DNA of 64,000 nucleotides from Impatiens glandulifera (GCF_907164915.1 NC_061867.1:35461751-35525750); one strand, 5' to 3'. Counted from the stretch's first letter, positions 12,116 through 23,035 are shown. A program made the numbers and translations. The notes: generated by a model from the letters alone, not told the origin.

Positions 12116-12735
12116 GGTAAAACTAACCTTTGTTGAATGTTTGGACCTGTTAATTACTTTTTCTACAACAGATAATTTTCGTTTCGTTGGTGGCCTACCT
12201 CGAGCCCTCACTCTAACCGGAGAGTGAATCACTTTCTCGGTTGGAGTAGTTGCTGGTGTGGAACTTGTAGATGCATTATCAAAATCCAACATCAACTTTT
12301 GAATCATGTCTTCCAAAAGTCTAGACGCAACTGAGGTCTTATCTTCAGATTGTGATGCAAGTTGTAGGAATAAATGCATCATTGGAGTTATACTGTTATA
12401 CCTTTTTCTTTGACTTTCAGACACATCAGAATCATAAATATTGGTGATGCTTTGATAACCTCGTTTCAAATCTTTGCGCCAACGGTCCAAGACATATCTC
12501 TCAGGAACTTGATCCACTTTCATTCTTCTATACACCATAAGAATATGTCTGCACAAGCTAGCGAGAACCACTTTTGTTTGTCATCCGGTCCATTTTTTGT
12601 TCCGAGCTTACTTATACCGAAACCAGTACCAAGGGAATAGGCCTTGTAATACAAACGAATATCCGTTTCAGATGGAAATATCATCCCAACAGTCGGTATT
12701 TCAATGACTGGAGCAGATTGAATTAGAGGATCCAT
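11883..12735 (-). pseudogene. FAR1/FHY3-like (MULE transposase-derived) gene with internal deletion
   Basis: Read on the minus strand, the ATG at 12735 opens MDPLIQSAPVIEIP and then a FAR1-type zinc-binding domain (VGMIFPSETDIRLYYKAYS, ending KWFSLAC near 12550). The next residues belong to the other end of the same protein family: CRHILMVYRRMKV and VPERYVLDRWRKDLKR, the part after the SWIM zinc finger, but in another frame. The whole MULE transposase core and most of the SWIM finger are therefore missing at about 12548-12556, where the two parts overlap in TTGTGC. After a donor at 12128/12127 a last exon (11987-11883) ends in TAG. A full-length relative would supply the DDE transposase of the element. 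A 5' UTR exon probably lies near 13245-13400. Confidence 0.75.
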
Positions 12736-12799
12736 GCAGCTGAACAATAACAAATTGTAATTAAATTAGAAGATTTGAATTAACAATAATATATCTCTG

Positions 12800-13030
12800 T
12801 ATTTAGATAAATATAAAGGTGGAATGAGCTCAATATAAAGGTGTATATATTTGTGTATTGAGCTCAATATAAAGGTGTATTGAGCTCAATATAACAGTGT
12901 ATTTAGATCAATATATATGTGTATTGAGCTCAATATAACCGTGTATTTAGCTAAATATATCCGTGTATTGAGCTCAATATATTCGTGTATTGAGATCAAT
13001 ATAATGATGTATTGAGCTAAATATAACAAT
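12800..13030. repeat. Tandem repeat in the 5' intron of the FAR1-like gene
   Basis: About ten degenerate copies of a unit of about 23 bp, core GTGTATTGAGCTCAATATAA. Each core contains the small palindrome TTGAGCTCAA. Confidence 0.8.
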
Positions 13031-13247
13031 GTCAATATAAAGTTGTATTGATCTGAAGATAAAGGGAGGATAACGATTAAAGATAACGATGAAAAAAAAC
13101 AATATCAAAACATAGTAGTCATATGGAGTTACCCGAACAATTTCAATATAAAGTTGTATTGATCTGAAGATAAAGTGAGGATAACGATTAAACATAACGA
13201 TGAAAAAACACAGTATCAAAACATAGTAGTCATATGGAGTTACCCGA
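13031..13247. repeat. 107-bp direct tandem duplication
   Basis: Two adjacent near-identical copies (13031-13138 and 13142-13247), each from TCAATATAAAGTTGTATTG to GGAGTTACCCGA, differing at only a few positions. Read on the minus strand, each copy begins after a potential splice donor (CGG|GTAACT), so the duplication may also have duplicated an intron border. Confidence 0.85.
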
Positions 13248-13429
13248 CCACCGTCGATATGTTTCTCCGGAGCAGCCACCGTCGAAATGTATTTATATCG
13301 AGTTATATCCCGGCCGCCGTCGATAAGGTTCTCCGGAAGAACTGAATCTACTCTAGGGTTTACAAGAAATGTTGTCTTGGAGAGGATAGAGAAAAGAGAG
13401 AAAGTAGTTCCGTGCGTTTATATTTCTTT

Positions 13430-13548
13430 CTCAGATTATAAAGCGAATCTATGTGGCTTTTTTTTACACGCTGGCAAAGCACACATGGCAGCCACGGAGG
13501 ATTCGCTGTATGGTCGGAGGCCCAACATCGGCCTCCCTATCACGGCCC
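13430..13548. repeat. Right end of the MULE, with an internal second TIR-like copy
   Basis: The outer TIR (13489-13548) reads, on the minus strand, GGCCGATGTTGGGCCTCC then ACAGCGAATCC and GTGGC. Inside it, 13430-13458 carries CTCAGATTATAAAGCGAATC and TATGTGGC in the same orientation as the left end. The right end is therefore itself an imperfect palindrome (GCGAATC...GTGGC against GCCAC...GATTCGC). A tight 7-bp hairpin, GGAGGCC/GGCCTCC (13516-13522 and 13530-13536), lies close to the outer border. Confidence 0.65.
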
Positions 13549-13557
13549 ATAAAATAA

Positions 13558-14280
13558 TTCAAAATTTTAAATAAATATAATAGATTAAACGCGAATTGAT
13601 TTATATAGTAACTTTTAATGTGATTAAAAAATTAAGTTAAAATAATGCTTTATCTTTTAAATTTAAGCACCTTATTTTTATTAATTATTTTTATTAATAG
13701 ATAGTTAGCATAGAATTATCATAATCAAATAATTTGAAATCAAGATGTTATAACAATAATAAGATATAATAATGAATTACATTTTAAACGAAATTAGACT
13801 AATCTGCAAAATTTGTCAAAATGTTGAAATTGTATAAATTAACTATTTATATATTCTCTTAATTCACAAAGCTTAGATATTTTAGATCTGAGTGTTTAAT
13901 GAAAAGTTACACTAAAAAAAGGTTCATTTATTAATTATAACCTAGAATATAGTTAAGTGATAAATAAATGAATAATATCTTTTAAATAATTTAATTTTTT
14001 TTATTAAACATAAAATATTTCGTTATGATTTTCATTCAACCAATGTTTGATAAAATAAAAATATTGATATATACTCTTTTAAAATAAATATAAAATTTGA
14101 CACAGAGTTATGAGTATTCAATTTAAATATTTTCTTAGATGATATTGAACATTTAATCTAACCAAACACATCATTAACATTTTATATAATATTTTAACTA
14201 GACCATTTAAAATTTAATATTATAGTTTAATTGAAATAGACATAGATCATTAATCTTTTTTCCTAAATCAAACTAGACGG
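13558..14280. other. AT-rich intergenic region upstream of WRKY
   Basis: No coding signal. It includes the distal promoter region of the WRKY gene, but no motif beyond AT-richness can be claimed. Confidence 0.5.
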
Positions 14281-14576
14281 AATATGTAATGGGCATATAT
14301 ACCAAGTCTTCCTCTAACTTTCTTTGACTTGTTGATTCTAGAAGATAATACTCCCATGCATTTATGAGTCGTGTCCCGTACTCTCCCGACCTCCATCTGC
14401 CGGTCACCTCCAATTACTCAAAATTCAAAATTAATAATTAATAATCAAAATTCAAAGTCCCCTTTGGCATACCTCTTCACCATAACCCCAACACACAACA
14501 ACCCCCATTTCCACTTATTATTCCCACAAAAAAAAAACCAAACAATCACTTTCTCTCTCTAATAGGTTTCAACTTT
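14281..14576 (+). promoter_or_regulatory. Putative WRKY promoter and 5' UTR
   Basis: CATATATACC at 14294-14303 could serve as a TATA element. TTTGACTT at 14323-14330 contains a W-box (TTGACT), the site bound by WRKY proteins, so autoregulation or cross-regulation is possible. The stretch 14385-14560 is C/T/A-rich, as plant 5' leaders often are. The transcription start is not determined. Confidence 0.45.
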
Positions 14577-14716
14577 ATGTGTTTTCTTGTATGAAGAAGG
14601 ATCCGTGTGAAAACTTCAATGGCCGATTCAACCTTTTCCGATCTGTTTCCAGGACCAGGCTTTCCTTTCTCAAGCATTTTCGACGTGACAACGTGCGAAG
14701 AAGATCAAATGCTTAA
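14577..14716 (+). other. Two upstream ORFs in the WRKY leader
   Basis: A six-codon ORF (MCFLV and stop, 14577-14594) overlaps, through ATGA, the ATG at 14591. That ATG opens a 41-codon frame ending TAA 14714-14716. The second uORF runs in a different frame across the WRKY start codon at 14619, so translating it would bypass the main start. Whether both lie in the mature leader depends on the unknown transcription start. Confidence 0.5.
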
Positions 14717-16070
14717 AGGTTCAGGTTTGGGGTTGATGGATATGATAGGAATCCAAGATCATTTTTACATCCAATCTGATCTCTTCGATCTTTTCAAGCC
14801 TCAGCTGCTCCCTTCACCGGCGACGACATTAGAAGTGGTGGATATACCCGTTACACCGAATTCTCCATCCTTTTCAACATCATCCACTGAGGCCCCAAAA
14901 CCAAGAGATGAAGAAAAAGAAGATCAACATAAGGAAGAAAACACCAAATCAAATCAGTAAGTTTTCCCCACTATTCTATTTCTCTCCTTTTTTTATCCTT
15001 TAAAGGTCATGCTTTTTAGTCTTTGTAGACTATGTTTGATATAATGGAAAAAAAAACATTAAACTTTCTAAAAAAATACAACACGGGTCTTCAATGTTTT
15101 TTGAGGAGGAAGAAACCCTTGTTTTCTCCACTATAGGTAGTAAAGCCAGCCTTTTGGTGAGAAAAATATACCTAATACAAACCCAGATGTCATAAATTAA
15201 ATCAAAATAAATCATCAAAAGTATTAGAAAAAAAATTTTAGAAAGATAATATTAAGGTTCTCAAAGAACCTAGCTAGCTCGAAATCTGAATCCACTTGCT
15301 ATGGTGCTGTTTCAATCGCTTCCTCTTTGGTGCTATTGTTTTCTCTTTCCTATTGAGATTTGGCTTTTTTACCCTCTTTCTGCAGTTTCTTGACCAAATA
15401 CAAACATTTTCTTGAAAGTTCGTATAAAGTTTCAATCTTTATGATTAATCGTAATTTGGGGATTCATTCTTTTTCTTTGGTGTTTAGGTTGAAACCGAAG
15501 AAAAAGAACCAAAAAAGATCATTTGAACCAAGATTTGCCTTCATGACCAAAAGTGAGATTGATCACTTGGATGATGGATACCGTTGGAGAAAGTACGGCC
15601 AAAAAGCTGTTAAAAATAGCCCTTATCCGAGGTACATTAATTAATTGATATGAAAGACATTCGTTTACTCACCATTACTAATGTATCCAATTTGTATGTG
15701 TAGGAGTTACTACCGTTGCACTACAATGTCATGTGGTGTGAAGAAGAGGGTAGAGAGATCTTTCTCCGACCCATCGACAGTTATCACGACATACGAAGGG
15801 ACCCACATGCATCCATGTCCAATGATGTCTCGAGGATTCCTATCGGGTGTCGGACCTTCTTTTAATGTTACACAACATTATGAGTCTATGTATCACTATG
15901 ACCCTAACCCTAAGATGATCATGAGTACTATACCGATCACACCACCACCGGTTTCTTTCGATTCCGGTTCAATTCATACTCTTCCTGTATCAGCATCGAT
16001 GAGTGATCATGGGATGCTCCGAGATATGATTCTACAAACTCAGATGTGGATGGAACCGAAAGAGGAGTAG
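14619..16070 (+). CDS. WRKY transcription factor, group IIc
   Basis: Three exons join in frame: 14619-14956, 15488-15631 and 15704-16070, giving 282 codons before TAG. The start at 14619 is the first ATG in this frame. The N-terminal half is acidic and Ser/Pro-rich ([15 protein letters not shown]), as in this subgroup. A basic stretch ([11 protein letters not shown], likely nuclear localisation) precedes [20 protein letters not shown] and the invariant WRKYGQK. The zinc finger is C-x4-C-x23-H-x1-H. Intron 2 splits the arginine codon of PYPR|SYYRC, the intron position conserved in group IIc. The family binds W-boxes and acts in stress and developmental gene control. It most resembles the WRKY23/48/68/71 type. 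Variants CGVKK and EGTHMHP differ from the common CNVKK and EGQHTHP. All key residues are present, so the gene is probably functional. Confidence 0.93.
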
Positions 16071-16864
16071 GTATAATTGGTCCATAATGAGGAAGTTGGT
16101 TTTAATTGCAATTTTCATCAATTAGGGTTACATCTTTTTTTTTCTTTTTCTTTTATTATTATCAGCATCTAGTTAGCTTGGGGTTATCTTTAGGTATCTA
16201 TAACTGATCATCTCACCGAATGGATTCGAATTCACCTATATTCTCTTTAGTATTCGCTGTAATATATTAATCATGATGACTTTGAAGGAGAATATTTGCT
16301 ATATTTTGGATATTATTGTAAATCCTTTTTTTTAGTTCTCACTTTCCTTAATCTTCTAGAAATAATTTAAATTTAAAGATTAAAAATAAGATTTTTTTAT
16401 TTGACAGAATAAAATTTGTATTAAATAACAAAATATTATGAAGAGGTAAGCATAGTTTAAAACTATGAATAAAAGTTTAAGAATAAGAAAAAATAGAAAG
16501 TGTCAAATTTATTTAAAAAACTATAAATATTTTGTTCATGCATACGAAATTAACAAAATATTCTATTCAATCTAACATAAATTTCAAACAAAGTCAAAAA
16601 ATTGGCTACCATCGCATACCATGTCTAATCTATGTGTTTTTTGAATGCAAAATTATTCATAATAAACATAATTTTATAAAAATTAAATCATTTTTCTATT
16701 TCCTTTGCCATTTTCCGTAAGTCCCTTCACTTCTTCACTTCATCACTTCATCGTCGGATTGTCCTCTAGCCAGAGCATTTACCATGTGTAATTTTTTTTA
16801 CTCCCCTTATTTTACTTTCACCGTTTGTCCTAGGCAATAAAAAAATATTCATTTCGAGGTATTA
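16071..16864. other. WRKY 3' region and AT-rich intergenic sequence
   Basis: The first 250 bp probably contain the WRKY 3' UTR (T-rich tracts at 16135-16160). No gene is seen further on. Confidence 0.45.
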
Positions 16865-16869
16865 GTACC

Positions 16870-17337
16870 AATTAGAATTATCCGAATTAAATTTAAATTG
16901 TGAGAAATTAAAATCTGAATGCGAAAGCATACCTTAATTTTAACCATGAATTTTCTATTTCTTTATAATGTAAATATTCTTTAATGTTCTCTTTCCTTAG
17001 ACATTTCTTAGATGAATAGTTATTCATATTTGATAAGTATATCAATTATTTTTTCTCTATATATTGATGGAAATGCAAAAATGAAAGGTTCGTACGTCAA
17101 ATGAGTATCATCACTATCACAAAATAATCAACATTTTGTCAGTTATTATGGTTTGGTAATTTCTAATTTAGCCCCTTCATCAAATTAGAAATATCACGTA
17201 TCCTCACTTTATATTCATAACAAATACACTCATAAGTCATAAACTTAATTTCAAATTAGATCACAATATTTTGATTTATTTTAATGATGACATTTGCACA
17301 ATTATTTATTATACTAGTGACCCCATAAATTCCAATA
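16870..17337 (-). repeat. Left (3') LTR of the old Copia
   Basis: It aligns along its full length with 37436-37909; both contain GACCCCATAAATTCCAA near the inner end and TTTTGTCAGTTATTAT in the middle. The initial TGTT is degraded to AATT. Confidence 0.75.
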
Positions 17338-17559
17338 ATCTCCCACCGGGTCACGTATTTACAAATAATAAATGTGTCAACAATAATGCGCCTGAAATTT
17401 TATGTCATCTCAACCATATGTTGTATAAACAATTTTATCAATTAATTATATCAATATATGACCAAAGTGCTCGTCGTTGTATTTAAGCACATTAGACCCA
17501 ACAATGATCACATAAATCAATATAACTAATTGACAAATTATATCATAAATGTGAGGAAT

Positions 17560-18900
17560 GAAAATTCTATACAAGGTGATATTTTCATTTCAATTTTCAA
17601 CTGGTCCTACTTGACTTTAGTAAAATCATACTTTCAACATAATTATACAAAGTTTAATGAACTAAATAATACTTAATTTTTTTATCAGAATAAAAACTTC
17701 ATAAATATCTATAAATAACAAAACTGAAAGACAACCAAACTACAAACTCACACTGAAGTTAGAGATCTTCGATCTCTACGAAACTCATACGAGCAATATT
17801 TTCATGAAAGACATTAGGCGATAAACTCATTGTCGAGGGGTTCATAACCACATAGTTTGTAGATAGATATTTTATAGAAATCTATCCACTTTGTATCATT
17901 TATTTCACAACAAGAAACTTGATGTCAATATCACCTAATTTGATGCCTAGTAACATGTCATAAATTCCGCTACAATAGTGGATGACACCGTAAGTGTTTG
18001 TTTGATACTTCTTCAAGAAACGACAAAACCAGGTAGCAAAAAATATAACCTGAACTGGATTTCATAACTGTTTTGGCATCCCGTAAGATTGATGTGAGAA
18101 TACCCAATGATCTCAAGACTATCCCACCACCTATAAGTGAGCATTTAATTCTTAGTTCTTTTCAAATATCTCATAACATTGTCTACTTAATGTTAAACAA
18201 AATCTGTGGCAAACAAAATATCAGCCACATATAAAACTTTAAATAGACGTTTACTCCCACTAAACTTGTTATACATAAATCATCGATTAAATTCACCTTA
18301 AAACCAAAAGAGAGAATTATTTTGTGAAATTTATGATACCACTACGAACCACTTCTTTAAGTCCATAGATGAATTTCTTTATTTTGAAAAATTATATTAA
18401 TTGGTCTCTCGACAAAAAGTTTTCTCATTGCACCAAATTATTTTGCAATGTCTCTATTGAAAAAATCATTAACATCTATTTTGATGAAGCTCCATATCAA
18501 AATATGCAACGAGTGTTGTAAATTGTCTTGAAAGAGTCATTCGATTAAACTGAATTGTCGCAAAGACACTTAATTTTGAGATTTTTGAGTTTGTACTTAA
18601 TGAATTTGATCAACACTGTCTTGTTACTCTTGATAGTTGAACTTTTTCATCAATATGTTTAAAATCCTTATTAATATCAAAAACATTTAAGATATAAATC
18701 AAATCTTTCTCAATAGGAATTATTGATCTAGTCATTTTCAAAGAAAAAACAATTTTTCCCTTCAAACTCAATATCCTCAAAAAACAATATTGCAGTCTCT
18801 TTTAAAATATATCTTTAACTTGACATCATAAAAATTATAGTTCATAAGCACTAAGAATATTCAATAAAGTAGTTGCTCACATTTATAAACTTAAACAACA
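17560..18900 (-). pseudogene. Degenerate Copia pol (RT and RNase H)
   Basis: Minus-strand translation shows scattered RT and RNase H motifs in shifting frames. Near 18350-18390 SSMDLKK replaces the usual SIYGLKQ. Near 18200-18270 FSGSK precedes LYVADILFA, a relic of the LYVDDILLA active site. Near 18085-18110 comes DSLEIIGYS, and near 17955-17990 SSTIVAEFMTCY, the RNase H SSTMEAEF block. Many stops and indels are present. This is the internal region of the 16870-37909 element and is clearly non-functional. Confidence 0.65.
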
Positions 18901-19736
18901 TCTAAATTTAAATAATGATTTATCCCATCTCAAAATACTTAATGTAACATTAATATCAAGTCTTTGGACAATAATATTAATTGTTAATAGTATTTTAGTG
19001 TAATAATCAAACATTAATAATAAGAAATGTCAAATAATAAATCTATCTTTGAATGGATTAATTATTTACATAAATAAGACTTTATAGTTATTACATATTT
19101 ATAATCACAGATATTTATGCAATTCCGTCAATTAATTATTATTCATTAAGGCAAATAATATAAACACATGAATTACATATATAATACTACCATTCAATTT
19201 TTTCTTGAACAAATATTGTCATTTTGGTGATTATTTGTATCAATCAATACAATTCAAATAATGAACAATAATATAATTATTTTGAATTTAAATATCATAT
19301 TATTATTTTAAGCACTAAAATTCTACACACCCAATTTATAAATTTAAAAATAATTATTTTTATTATTTTTTAATAAATAAATCAAAATAATTAACCCTAG
19401 GCTAAAACCTAATTAAATAATTAATTGGCTAAATTATTAGAATAATTAAATCCGAAATTAATTAAGGATAATGGTCAAATAAAATAATTTGGGATAAATG
19501 TTATACACATTTCATCTCAAATGAATTTTAGAAAAATCAAAGGGATTAAACTAACTAATTTAGGATAAATGTTGTATTAATTTCATCCCAAACAAATTAT
19601 TTATTTAAACCCAAAAATATACAAAAATAAAATAAATTGACAAAATAAATATCATATTTATTTTAAAGATTTTGTGTATTTTAAAGATTTAAAATAAAGT
19701 CAAAACAGTGAAAGAAAAATTAATTTAAAATAACTC
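18900..19736. other. AT-rich, probably internal remnant of the old Copia
   Basis: No reading frame or motif is recognisable. The sequence lies between the decayed pol and the Harbinger-type insertion. Confidence 0.35.
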
Positions 19737-19959
19737 TTAGGGTGTGTTTGATTAGGGGGAATTGGAATTGGAATTGGAATTGACATTGAAATTCTAATTT
19801 CAATTCCATGAGAATTGGCATTGAATTACAATTCAATTCTTATGTTTGGAAACATTATAGTAATTCAATTCTAATTCCTATGTTTGGGAAAATGATAGAA
19901 TTGTAATTCAATTACAATTTTTTGTTTGTACAATTTTTTGTTTGTTAACTTCTTAAATA

Positions 19960-20768
19960 TGTTTTCACGTTTTTGGCACGTTTAATACGTTTTTGACATT
20001 TTAACACATTTAACACGTTTTTGACATGTTTAACACGTTTTTGACATGTTTAACACGTTTTTTAACACATTTAACACGTTTTGGACACGTTTAAACACAT
20101 TTTTGACATGTTTAACATGTTTTTGAAATATCTAACACGTTTCGCACTAAAACACATTTTCACACGTTTGACATGTTTTTCACGTTTTTGGTATGTTTAA
20201 CACATTTTTGACATTTTTAATACGTTTAACATGTTTTCCACATGTTTTGACAAGTTTAACATATTTTTCACGTTTTTGGCACGTTTTTGACATGTTTAAC
20301 ACGTTTTCACACATTTAACATGTTTTTCACATTTTTTGCACATTGAACATGTTTTTGGCATGTTTAACACGTTTTACTCATTTTTGACATGTTTAACACG
20401 TTTTTCACGTTTTGGCACGTTTAACACGTTTTTCATACGTTTTTTACATTTTGCCACGTTTAACACGTTTTTGATATTTTTAATACGTTTAACATGTTTT
20501 TCATACGTTTTGACAAGATTAACATGTTTTTCACGTTTTTGGCACGTTTAACCCTTTTAACACGTTTAACATGTTTTCACACGTTTTTGGCACGTTTTAC
20601 ACATTTTTGGCACGTTTTACACAATTTTGGCATGTTTAATACTTTTTAACATGTTTAACACATTTTTGGTATGTTTCACACATTTTGACAAGTTTAACAC
20701 ATTTTTGGCACGTTTAACACATTTTTCACGTTTTTGACATGTTTAACACATTTTAAACATGTTACAAG
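19960..20768 (+). repeat. Left arm: tandem array of ACACGTTTTTGACATGTTTA units
   Basis: About forty degenerate units of about 20 bp carrying AACACGTTT, GACATGTTT and GGCACGTTT variants. Pyrimidine-rich T runs lie on this strand. Confidence 0.9.
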
Positions 20769-21725
20769 TGTGTTAAACGGGCCAAAATGTATTAAACATG
20801 TCAAAATGTGGTAAATGTGCCAATATTTATCAAATGTGTTAAACGTGCCAAAAATGTGTTAAACATATCAAAACATGTTAAACGTGCCAAAAACGTGAAA
20901 ACGTGTTAAACGTGCAAAAACGTGTTTAACGTGCCAAAAACATGATAAACGTATTTAATGTGTTAAAAACGTATTAAACGTGTAAAAAACGTAAAAACTT
21001 ATTAAACGTATCAAATATGTGTTAAACATGCCAAATAAGTGAAAAACTTGTTAAACGTGCCAAAACATAAAAAACGTGCTAAACATGTCAAAAACGTATA
21101 AAATGTGTTAAAAACGTGTCAAATGTGTCAAAAACATAAAAACATGTAAAACGTGTCAACAACATGTTAAACGTGTTTAATGTGTTAATAATGTTTTAAA
21201 TGTGTTAAAAACATGAAAATGTGTTAAAAACGTGTTAAACGAGCCAAATATGTGAAAAACTTGTTAAACGTGCAAAAACGTGAAAAACGTGTTAAACGTG
21301 TCAAAAATCTGTTAAACGTGATAAACGTGTTAAACGTGCCATAAACATGATAAACATGTTTTATATGTTAATAACGTATTAAATGTGTCAAAATGTGAAA
21401 ACATGTTAAACGTGTCAAAAACGTGTTAAACGTGCTAAATATGTGAAAAACTTGTTAAACGTGTCAAAACGTGCAAAATGTGTCAAAATGTGAAAAATGT
21501 GTTAAACGTGTCAAAAACGTGTTAATAACGTGAAAATCATGTTAAACATGTCAAAAACGTGTTAAACGTGTCAAGGACGTGAAAAACGTGTTAAATGTGT
21601 CAAAAACGTGTTAAACGTGCCAAAAATATGAAAACATATGAAAAACGTATTAAACGTGTTAAAAATGTGTTAAACGTGTTTAATATGTGAAAAATGTGTT
21701 AAACATGTCAAAAACGTGAAAAACA
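20769..21725 (-). repeat. Right arm: inverted copy of the array
   Basis: The same unit in reverse complement (AAACGTGTTAAACGTGCCAAA). The switch occurs near 20765-20790 (AACATGTTACAAGTGTGTTAAAC), so the two arms can pair over about 0.8-0.95 kb. Confidence 0.9.
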
Positions 21726-21928
21726 TTTTAATTTGGAATTACAATTCTGACCTAAAAAGATTGGAATTGAGAACTCTCAAATTACACTATATTGAATTCC
21801 ATTGGAATTCTAATTCCAATTCCAATTTTAATTCCTAATATTAAAGTGTCTAACAAACATAAGAATTGGAATTGGACCTTCTAATTCCAATTCCAATGTC
21901 AATTCAAGAGTTATCAAACACACCCTTA

Positions 21929-22886
21929 AGGTTTTAAATCAAAAAATAATAAATCTGTAATCAGGTGTAGCCAAATATAGAGAGATTTCTACCGCTGAAA
22001 CGTGACCTCCGAATAGGCATTGGATTTTCATCCATTGTCCAGGAGTCGTCCTTGTCGCCCGTTGAAACGAAAGGAGAACGCATCTGTTGAGTAGGGAATC
22101 AGTTAACGTGTGCATTAGCCCCATTAGCTAAAACGCGACGGATTGCTCCGTCGTTGATGGAATGCGGACGAAACGCCAACAAAGCATCACGCGTTCGCCA
22201 AATATGCTAGAAACGACGTTGTTTCGCCCTAGATCATCATCTTCATCGTGATTTCCAAGAAGATAAGAACATCAACCATCTTTGATTTTGCAAAGATAGA
22301 ACTTTGTCATTTCTCGATGGTTTGACTCCATTCAAAAAAGTGAAATAATCACCCTACTTCGATGATCATTTCCCCTATAACTAGGATCGTTATTATGGCC
22401 TACGACGACGACTAATCGGAAGAACATCCAAAACAACATCATAGTTGTTTGACCCAATCCATCCCACTTGATCGATCAACCGACCTTGGTAGGCTATATA
22501 TAACCTCCTTAATGATTCCGAAGGCAAGAGATCAACTCTCAAGCCATTAATCTGAATTTTTAGAAAATACACCATTGAAGCTCTAAGCTTCTAGATTTTT
22601 AAAAATTCTGTATCAGGCCTTAAAGCTTGGATCTATGCATCTTAAAAGATTTTCTAAGGTCTAAGAAGTGTTCTCAAATCTTTGTTAAATTTCCAATCAC
22701 CATCTAATTCAATCTTCTAGTTTGAAATTGAAATTTTGATGTTTCACTTTTCATAAGATTATATACTTCCTGATTTTGAATTTTTGATTGAAAAGGATCT
22801 TAGAATCATTTACAAGTTTTCTGTGAAATCTAGAATCGATCAATCGATTTAGAACAAAAAACAGATATTTGAATTTGAAAAAAATC
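21929..22886. other. Unassigned sequence between nested insertions
   Basis: More GC-rich around 21960-22250 than its surroundings. It has short frames on both strands, but none with a recognisable domain. It may be an internal relic of the old Copia or of another element. Confidence 0.35.
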
Positions 22887-23035
22887 TGTTGAGTTAAGAT
22901 TTTTAATTAATTTAAAATAACTTAACAATTTTGATTTGATAATTGATGAAATGGTTTTTGATAATAAATGGATAAAACTAAGTTCAATAATTGTTAGTCA
23001 TATCAAATATATAAATATATATTTTGATATCAACA

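Larger units (their letters stand above)
8509..13548. mobile_element. Mutator-like element (MULE) carrying Ulp1-like and FAR1-like genes
   Basis: A perfect 9-bp direct repeat ATAAAATAA lies immediately outside both ends (8500-8508 and 13549-13557), the duplication length of Mutator-type transposons. The ends match imperfectly as terminal inverted repeats over about 55 bp (8511-8566 against 13489-13545). Two gene remnants converge from the ends: an Ulp1-like protease gene (+) and a FAR1-like gene (-), mirroring the arrangement of mudrA and mudrB in MuDR. The transposase core is deleted, so the copy is non-autonomous. Its introns are filled with short tandem repeats. Confidence 0.8.
19740..21925. 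mobile_element. PIF/Harbinger-type non-autonomous element with a giant internal hairpin
   Basis: The ends are a perfect 13-bp inverted repeat, GGGTGTGTTTGAT, flanked on both sides by TTA (19737-19739 and 21926-21928). A TTA duplication with a GGGTGTGTTTG-type end is characteristic of PIF/Harbinger and Tourist-like elements. Next to each end are clusters of GGAATT repeats in inverted orientation. The core (19960-21720) is made wholly of degenerate repeats of about 20 bp (GACATGTTTAACACGTTTTT) in the left half and their reverse complement in the right half. No transposase or other real frame is present. Confidence 0.82.

Noticed and set aside
12974..13279. Minus-strand frame of about 100 residues with an internal repeat (VTPYDYYVLIL)
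   Set aside because: It is the translation of the 107-bp duplication and an intron-like region; it has no ATG start and no domain.
13516..13548. Helitron 3' end (GC-rich hairpin near an element border)
   Set aside because: The hairpin is not followed by CTRR at the proper distance, and a 9-bp target duplication with TIR-like ends fits a MULE better.
20336..20551. Open frame within the Harbinger-type element
   Set aside because: It is a translation of the 20-bp tandem repeat (recurring Phe/Thr-rich units), with no domain and no codon signal.
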